From CANNDT01 sp945876205 (GTDB lineage Bacteria > Acidobacteriota > Vicinamibacteria > Vicinamibacterales > UBA2999): DNA of 64,000 nt. The first letter of the stretch is position 1. Each line of letters opens with the position of its first letter. The position numbers and the translations under genes were made by a program. The stretch spans positions 1 through 64,000 of the forward strand of contig CANNDT010000012.1 in NCBI GenBank assembly GCA_947503365.1. Reading direction: 5' to 3'. Below, piece after piece: positions 59,809 through 64,000 of this stretch. Below the pieces are notes generated by a model. The model was not told where the DNA came from, made no database searches, and saw nothing but the letters and a program-made list of their open reading frames with translations.

Positions 59809-62082
59809 ATGGCTCAACAACCGACGACCCCTGGCGGCCCGCTCAACGTCATCGGCAAACGCGGCCCGAACATCGACGCGGTCGAGCGGGTGACCGGCCG
59901 CGCCAAATACACCGGCGACATCGACATCCCCGGCATGCTCGTCGCGCGCGTGCTGCGCAGCCCGCACGCGCATGCGCGCATCGCCAGCATCGACACCAGC
60001 AAGGCCGAAGCGTTCCGCGGCGTTCGTGCCGTCATCACCTACAAAGACGCGCCGAAGGTGATGATCTGGGGCAACCGGCAATATGCGCTGAACAACCCGG
60101 TCCGCTTCAAGGGCGAGGCTGTCGCGGCGCTGGCCGCTGTGGACGCCGAGACCGCCGAGAAGGCTCTCAAGCTGATCGCCGTGCAGTACGAGCCGCTGCC
60201 GTTCGTCCTCGATCCCGAAGAGGCGTTGAAGCCCGGCGCGCCGCAGCTCTTCGAGGACGGCAACCTCGAGGGCATGCCGCGCATCCTCAACCGCGGCAAT
60301 ATCGAACAGGGCCTCAAGGAATCCGACAAGGTCATCGAGCGCATGTATCACTGCCCGACGATGTGGAGCGGCGGCATGGAGCCGCGCGCCTGCGTCGCGC
60401 AGTGGGAAGGCGACAAGCTCACGCTGTGGGCCTCGACGCAGTCGCCGTTCCGCGTGCACGGCAGCCTCGCGGCGATGTTCGGCGTGCCGGACGGCAACGT
60501 CCGCATCATCGCGAGCTATGTGGGGGGCGGCTTCGGCACCAAGAGCGCGCCGCACACGGATGAATCCCTCGCGGCGCTGCTGGCGCGCAAGGCGCGACTT
60601 CCGGTGAAGCTGCAGTACTCGCGAGAAGAAGAGATCCTCGACTCGAACACGCGTTTCGAGACGCGCATCTACGTGCGAGTCGGCGTCAAGAAGGACATGA
60701 CAATCAACGCCCTGGAGCTCAAGGCGTACATCAACCAGGGCGCGTACCATACGCGCCTGGGAGGCCTGGGCAACCAGGCCACGCATACCTACAAGACGGT
60801 GAATGTCAGGACGGAGCAATACCGCGTCCACACCAACATCCCGAACACCGGGCCGACGCGGGGCGTCGGCGATCCGCAAGAGGACTTCGCCGTCGAGTCA
60901 GCCCTGGACGAGATCGCCATCGAGATGGGCTGGGATCCGATGGAGTTCAAGCTCAAGAACATCAAGCGCAACGGCGATCCGATCGCGCGCGGTCCGGCGG
61001 GTGTCGAAGACGGCCGCCTTATCACCCAGGTCCTGGACCGGTGCATCGAGCTGGGCGCGGCGCGCATCGACTGGACGCGGCGCAACGCCGCGGCCGGCGG
61101 GCAGCCCGGACCGAAGGCGCGCGGCATCGGCATCGCCCTCACCGAGCGCGGCGGCGGCGGCGGTGTGGGCGGCGCATCCGTCAAGGTGAACCTTGACGGC
61201 TCCGCCATGGTGTTCTACTCCTCGACCGATATCGGTACCGGCAGCCGTACGACGCTGGCCATGATTGCGGCCGAGGTGCTCAGCATCCCGCTCTCGATGT
61301 TCAGGACGACGGCCGGCGATACCGAGGTGGCGCCGTACGACGGTGGCAGCCAGGGCAATCGCACGCTGCAGGGCACGGGACGCGCGGTCCAGGCCGCTGC
61401 CCGCGACGCCCTCGATCAGATTCTCGCCGCCGCGGGCCCGATGCTGGACAACACGGCACCAGCCGACCTCGAAATGCGTGACAGTGTCATCCGTGTCAAG
61501 GCGGATCCGTCCAAGAGCGTCAAGCTGGCCGACGTCATGCAGCGCCGCGGGCGCAGCGCCGTGGGCTTGGGCAACACGACCGCTCCCCAGACCGGCATGA
61601 ACGTGGAGCGCACGACCGCCGCGCATTTCGCGGAGGTCGAGGTCGATCGGGAGACCGGCAAGGTCCGCCTCCTGCGGTACATCGCGGCCCATGACCTCGG
61701 GCGTCCGATCAACGTCACCGTCGTCGAAAACCAGATCGAAGGAGGAAGCATCCAGGGTCTGGCGCTCACGCAGGGCGAGGAGATGCGCTTCGACAAGCGG
61801 ACGGGCGGCTGCCTCACCGGCAGCTTCCTGGATCTCAAGCCGCCGACGATGATGGACTTCGATCCGCGCCTCATCGAGGCGATCATCGTGCCGAATGAAG
61901 GCGTGACTGGGCCGTACGGCGCCAAGGGCCTCGGCGAGAATCCCTGTCATCCCGGCATGGCTGCCGTTGCCAACGCCATCTACAACGCCATCGGTGTCCG
62001 TTTGCGTGAAGTGCCGTTTTCGCGCGGCGCCGTGCTGGCCGGGTTGAACGCGCAGCGACCGGCCGGCAGCCGGACCGCGTAA
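59809..62082 (+). CDS. Molybdopterin-binding subunit, PaoC/XdhA-like
   Basis: The 757-residue product has the a/b-hammerhead start (VERVTGRAKYTGDIDIPGML). The cofactor-binding segments are SYVGGGFGTKSAPHTDES, VFYSSTDIGTGSRTTLAMI, and GAKGLGENPCHPGMAAVANA with the catalytic glutamate E710. It has no signal peptide and would be carried out by the Tat-tagged partner. A hydroxylase for aldehydes or aromatic heterocycles is likely; substrate residues cannot be read from sequence. AGGGGAGAG lies about 8 bases before ATG 59809; the in-frame GTG 59800 is inside that site. It begins 22 bases after the iron-sulfur gene. Confidence 0.88.
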   Translation: MAQQPTTPGGPLNVIGKRGPNIDAVERVTGRAKYTGDIDIPGMLVARVLRSPHAHARIASIDTSKAEAFRGVRAVITYKDAPKVMIWGNRQYALNNPVRFKGEAVAALAAVDAETAEKALKLIAVQYEPLPFVLDPEEALKPGAPQLFEDGNLEGMPRILNRGNIEQGLKESDKVIERMYHCPTMWSGGMEPRACVAQWEGDKLTLWASTQSPFRVHGSLAAMFGVPDGNVRIIASYVGGGFGTKSAPHTDESLAALLARKARLPVKLQYSREEEILDSNTRFETRIYVRVGVKKDMTINALELKAYINQGAYHTRLGGLGNQATHTYKTVNVRTEQYRVHTNIPNTGPTRGVGDPQEDFAVESALDEIAIEMGWDPMEFKLKNIKRNGDPIARGPAGVEDGRLITQVLDRCIELGAARIDWTRRNAAAGGQPGPKARGIGIALTERGGGGGVGGASVKVNLDGSAMVFYSSTDIGTGSRTTLAMIAAEVLSIPLSMFRTTAGDTEVAPYDGGSQGNRTLQGTGRAVQAAARDALDQILAAAGPMLDNTAPADLEMRDSVIRVKADPSKSVKLADVMQRRGRSAVGLGNTTAPQTGMNVERTTAAHFAEVEVDRETGKVRLLRYIAAHDLGRPINVTVVENQIEGGSIQGLALTQGEEMRFDKRTGGCLTGSFLDLKPPTMMDFDPRLIEAIIVPNEGVTGPYGAKGLGENPCHPGMAAVANAIYNAIGVRLREVPFSRGAVLAGLNAQRPAGSRTA

Positions 62083-62102
62083 CCGCCGGGTAAAGGGACG
62101 TC

Positions 62103-63074
62103 ATGGACAATTTCAGCTACAGCCGGCCCGCAACGCTCAAAGAGGCAACCGCGCAACTCGGCAAGGAGCACGGCAAGATCGCGCTCCTCGCGGGCGGCAC
62201 CGACCTTCTTGGCTCGCTCAAGGATCACCTGGAGGCGCCCGAGCGCCTGGTGAACATCAGGAACCTGAAGGAGCTGCAGGGCATCCGCGCAGGCCGCGGC
62301 GGCCTGACGATCGGCGCGGCGACGCTGCTGGCCGACATCGCTGAGAATGCGATGATCCAGCAGCAGACGCCGCTCCTGGCGATGGCCGCCGGCAAGGTGG
62401 GCACGCCGCAGATCCGCAACATGGGCACGATCGGCGGCAACCTGTGTCAGCGCCCGCGCTGCTGGTATTACCGGAACAACTATCCGTGCTTCAAGCACGG
62501 AGGCAGCACGTGCTTTTCAGCCGCCGGCGAAAACGATTACCACGCGATTCTCGAGGGCGGACCGTCGTTCATCGTGCATCCCTCCGACACGGCGCCCGCG
62601 CTTGTCGCTCTCGGCGCGACCGCGCGGATCGTAGGCGGCTCCGGCGAACGCACGGTCGCGTTCGACAAGTTTTTCGTGACCCCGAAGCAGGACGTGCGCC
62701 GTGAGAACGTGCTGCACGCGGACGAGGTGCTGGCCGACATCACCGTGCCGATCGCGCCTGCGGGGTCGAAGGCGATCTACGTCAAGGAGATGGTCCGCGA
62801 GGTATGGGACTTCGCGCTCTGCAGCGTCGCCGCGATGGTGACGGTGCAGAACGGCGTCGTGCAGGACGCACGGATCGTCCTCGGTGGTGTCGCGCCGCTG
62901 CCGTACCGAGCGCTCAAAGCCGAAGCGGCGATCAAGGGCAAGCCGCTCGACGAGGCGTCGTGCGCCGCGGCTGGCCTCGCGGCCGTTGATGGTGCCCGCC
63001 CCCTCGCCAAGAACGCCTACAAGGTTCCGCTGACGCAGGCGGTGGTCAAGCGGGCGCTGCTCTCGCTTGCATGA
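62103..63074 (+). CDS. FAD subunit with (4Fe-4S) loop, PaoB-like
   Basis: The 323-residue product has the CoxM-type FAD domain (LLAGGTDLLGSLKDHL near 29-44, MGTIGGNLCQRPRC near 107-120). An insert with C115, C120, C129 and C137 (CWYYRNNYPCFKHGG...C) is the 4Fe-4S-binding loop of PaoB (YagS) and of the 4-hydroxybenzoyl-CoA reductase beta subunit. Electrons would pass from molybdenum through the iron-sulfur centres to FAD and then to an external acceptor. It lies 20 bases after the large subunit and its stop overlaps the pentapeptide gene by 4 bases. No PaoD/XdhC-type maturation factor is seen nearby. Confidence 0.88.
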   Translation: MDNFSYSRPATLKEATAQLGKEHGKIALLAGGTDLLGSLKDHLEAPERLVNIRNLKELQGIRAGRGGLTIGAATLLADIAENAMIQQQTPLLAMAAGKVGTPQIRNMGTIGGNLCQRPRCWYYRNNYPCFKHGGSTCFSAAGENDYHAILEGGPSFIVHPSDTAPALVALGATARIVGGSGERTVAFDKFFVTPKQDVRRENVLHADEVLADITVPIAPAGSKAIYVKEMVREVWDFALCSVAAMVTVQNGVVQDARIVLGGVAPLPYRALKAEAAIKGKPLDEASCAAAGLAAVDGARPLAKNAYKVPLTQAVVKRALLSLA

Positions 63075-63547
63075 ATCCAGACGGGTGGCTTGCGCTCCTC
63101 CGGGAGTCGGTTGAGGCGTTCAATCAATATCGCGCGAGCCACCCGGACGAGCCCGTCAGTCTCTTTGAAGCGGATCTCTCCTATTCGAATCTCCAGCAGA
63201 TCAATTTCACACACGCCGATCTTCGGCGCTGCCAGATGCAGGGATGCAACCTGGCGGGCGCGCGCCTGGACGACGCGCAGATGAACCTCGCCAACCTTCG
63301 CGCAGCGAAGCTTCCCGGCGCCAGCCTGAACAGGGCAGTGTTGTACTTCGCCACGTTTCAGGGCGCGGATCTGCGAGATACCTCATTCCAGGGAGCCGAT
63401 TTGAGAAAGGTGACGTTCTGCCAGGCCGATCTGAGGGGCGCGGTGTTTACCGGCGCCGACCTTGGCGAGGCGGACCTGCGCTGGGCCAATTACCAGATCG
63501 ACGACCTGGCGGACGCCGATCTCAGCTCGTCCCGGCTCCGGGACTGA
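63071..63547 (+). CDS. Pentapeptide-repeat protein
   Basis: The 158-residue product has, after a 30-residue helix, about 20 pentapeptide units of the A(D/N)Lxx type (EADLSYSNLQQINFTHADLR, NLAGARLDDAQMNLANLR, GADLRDTSFQGADLRKVTF). These should form a right-handed quadrilateral beta-helix. No signal peptide is seen, so it is cytoplasmic. It overlaps the FAD subunit by 4 bases and ends 4 bases before holA. Pentapeptide proteins range from gyrase-protecting DNA mimics to scaffolds; the position gives no clear answer. It could serve the molybdenum enzyme, or belong with holA. Confidence 0.85.
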   Translation: MNPDGWLALLRESVEAFNQYRASHPDEPVSLFEADLSYSNLQQINFTHADLRRCQMQGCNLAGARLDDAQMNLANLRAAKLPGASLNRAVLYFATFQGADLRDTSFQGADLRKVTFCQADLRGAVFTGADLGEADLRWANYQIDDLADADLSSSRLRD

Positions 63548-63551
63548 CGCG

Positions 63552-64000
63552 ATGCCGCCGCTGACGCCTGCCGCGCTGCGCACGCAGATGGCTTCCGGGG
63601 AGACCGCCCCCCTGTACATGCTCGTCGGCGCCGACGACATGGAGAAGACGGCGGTCGCCAACGACTTCACCGAGATGGTGGACGAAGGGTTGCGCGCGTT
63701 CAACGTCGATCACCTCTACGGCGGCGAGCACAAGGTGGATGACCTGCTGAACGCCGCGGGCACGCTGCCGATGATGGCGCCGCGCCGCGTGGTCGTGATT
63801 CACGAGGCCGAGAAGCTCCTCATCCCGAAGCGTGAGAGCAAGGCGGCCGATGAAGAGCTCGAGCGCCTCGAAGAGTTCGTCAAGGATCCGCCGCCGCACG
63901 CGACCGTCGTCTTCGTCTGCGGCTCGGTCGACATGCGCCGGCGCATCCTCAAGCTCCTGACCAAGGAGGCGCACGTCGTCGACTGCGGGACGATCGAGGA
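63552..64000 (+). CDS. holA: DNA polymerase III delta subunit (partial)
   Basis: The first 149 codons of a gene running off the window. PLYMLVGADDMEKTAVANDF near residue 20, then AGTLPMMAPRRVVVIHEAEK and PPPHATVVFVCGSVDMRRRI fit the N-terminal AAA-like domain of HolA, the clamp-loader subunit that opens the beta sliding clamp. As is usual for delta, no good Walker A motif is seen. The ATG at 63552 lies 4 bases after the pentapeptide stop. In leuS-lptE-holA genomes this gene follows lptE directly; here it marks the right border of the accessory region and may be transcribed with the PaoABC-like operon. Confidence 0.85.
   Translation, partial: MPPLTPAALRTQMASGETAPLYMLVGADDMEKTAVANDFTEMVDEGLRAFNVDHLYGGEHKVDDLLNAAGTLPMMAPRRVVVIHEAEKLLIPKRESKAADEELERLEEFVKDPPPHATVVFVCGSVDMRRRILKLLTKEAHVVDCGTIE

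Noticed and set aside
733..63551. Prophage, integrative element or transposon as the source of the block
   Set aside because: I found no integrase, recombinase, transposase, phage structural gene, conjugation gene, tRNA end or long flanking repeat.
1..64000. CRISPR array, rRNA, tRNA or riboswitch
   Set aside because: No regularly spaced direct repeats, no ribosomal RNA sequence and no tRNA cloverleaf could be recognised by reading; a covariance-model search was not possible here.

Overview
The window is high-GC, densely coded DNA from a Gram-negative bacterium, most likely an Acidobacteriota of the Vicinamibacteria (subdivision 6) type. The lines of evidence are Oar-like TonB-dependent receptors with an N-terminal carboxypeptidase-regulatory domain, five DUF6152 proteins, a large set of secreted 'DL(S/T)GxW' proteins of unknown function, CRTAC1/ASPIC-UnbV repeat proteins, and reaction-centre-type c cytochromes with no photosystem genes. 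Taxonomy is inferred from gene content only.

The edges are housekeeping: the 3' end of leuS and lptE on the left, and the start of holA (DNA polymerase III delta) on the right. In many bacteria these lie together as leuS-lptE-holA. Here about 62.8 kb of accessory genes separate lptE from holA, so the window appears to be almost entirely one accessory island. No integrase, transposase, tRNA or CRISPR array was seen.

Layout. (1) 0.75-3.5 kb: a broken VOC gene, then DUF6152 and DLSGxW genes read from a divergent promoter at about 3.0 kb. (2) 3.7-9.5 kb: cassette I, made of a receptor, a degenerate metallo-beta-lactamase-fold protein and two secreted proteins. (3) 9.7-26.7 kb: two more receptors, a two-subunit molybdenum hydroxylase, a VOC protein, an LPMO-like protein, a truncated DUF5916 protein and a DUF6152/DLSGxW pair, separated by short fossil fragments of neighbouring genes. 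(4) 26.8-44.2 kb: a convergent locus. A plus-strand set (DsbD/CcdA-like protein, TPR-CRTAC1 protein, CRTAC1 protein, UnbU/RnfD-like membrane protein) faces a tight six-gene minus-strand operon (sensor kinase, NarL-type regulator, CRTAC1 lipoprotein, asparagine-synthetase-like enzyme, radical SAM enzyme, halogenase-like flavoprotein). (5) 44.4-57.0 kb: secreted proteins and three diheme c cytochromes, plus cassette II, a second copy of the receptor/MBL/secreted cassette. (6) 57.0-63.5 kb: a spermidine-synthase-like membrane fusion, a PaoABC-like periplasmic molybdenum hydroxylase and a pentapeptide-repeat protein, then holA 4 bp later.

A shared regulatory signal links these blocks. At least eight sites carry a 16-bp inverted repeat of consensus TACCGGA-N2-TCCGGTA. 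In seven of them, and in one degenerate ninth, a -35-like TTG directly abuts the right half and a -10-like element follows 17-18 bp on. The 7-2-7 layout and TACC core resemble NarL-family sites, and the window encodes one NarL-type regulator with its kinase, next to one of the sites. My working picture, which is inference, is a two-component-controlled regulon for taking up and oxidising an unknown substrate in the cell envelope: receptors for import, Tat-exported molybdenum hydroxylases and c cytochromes for oxidation and electron transfer, and many small secreted proteins of unknown function.
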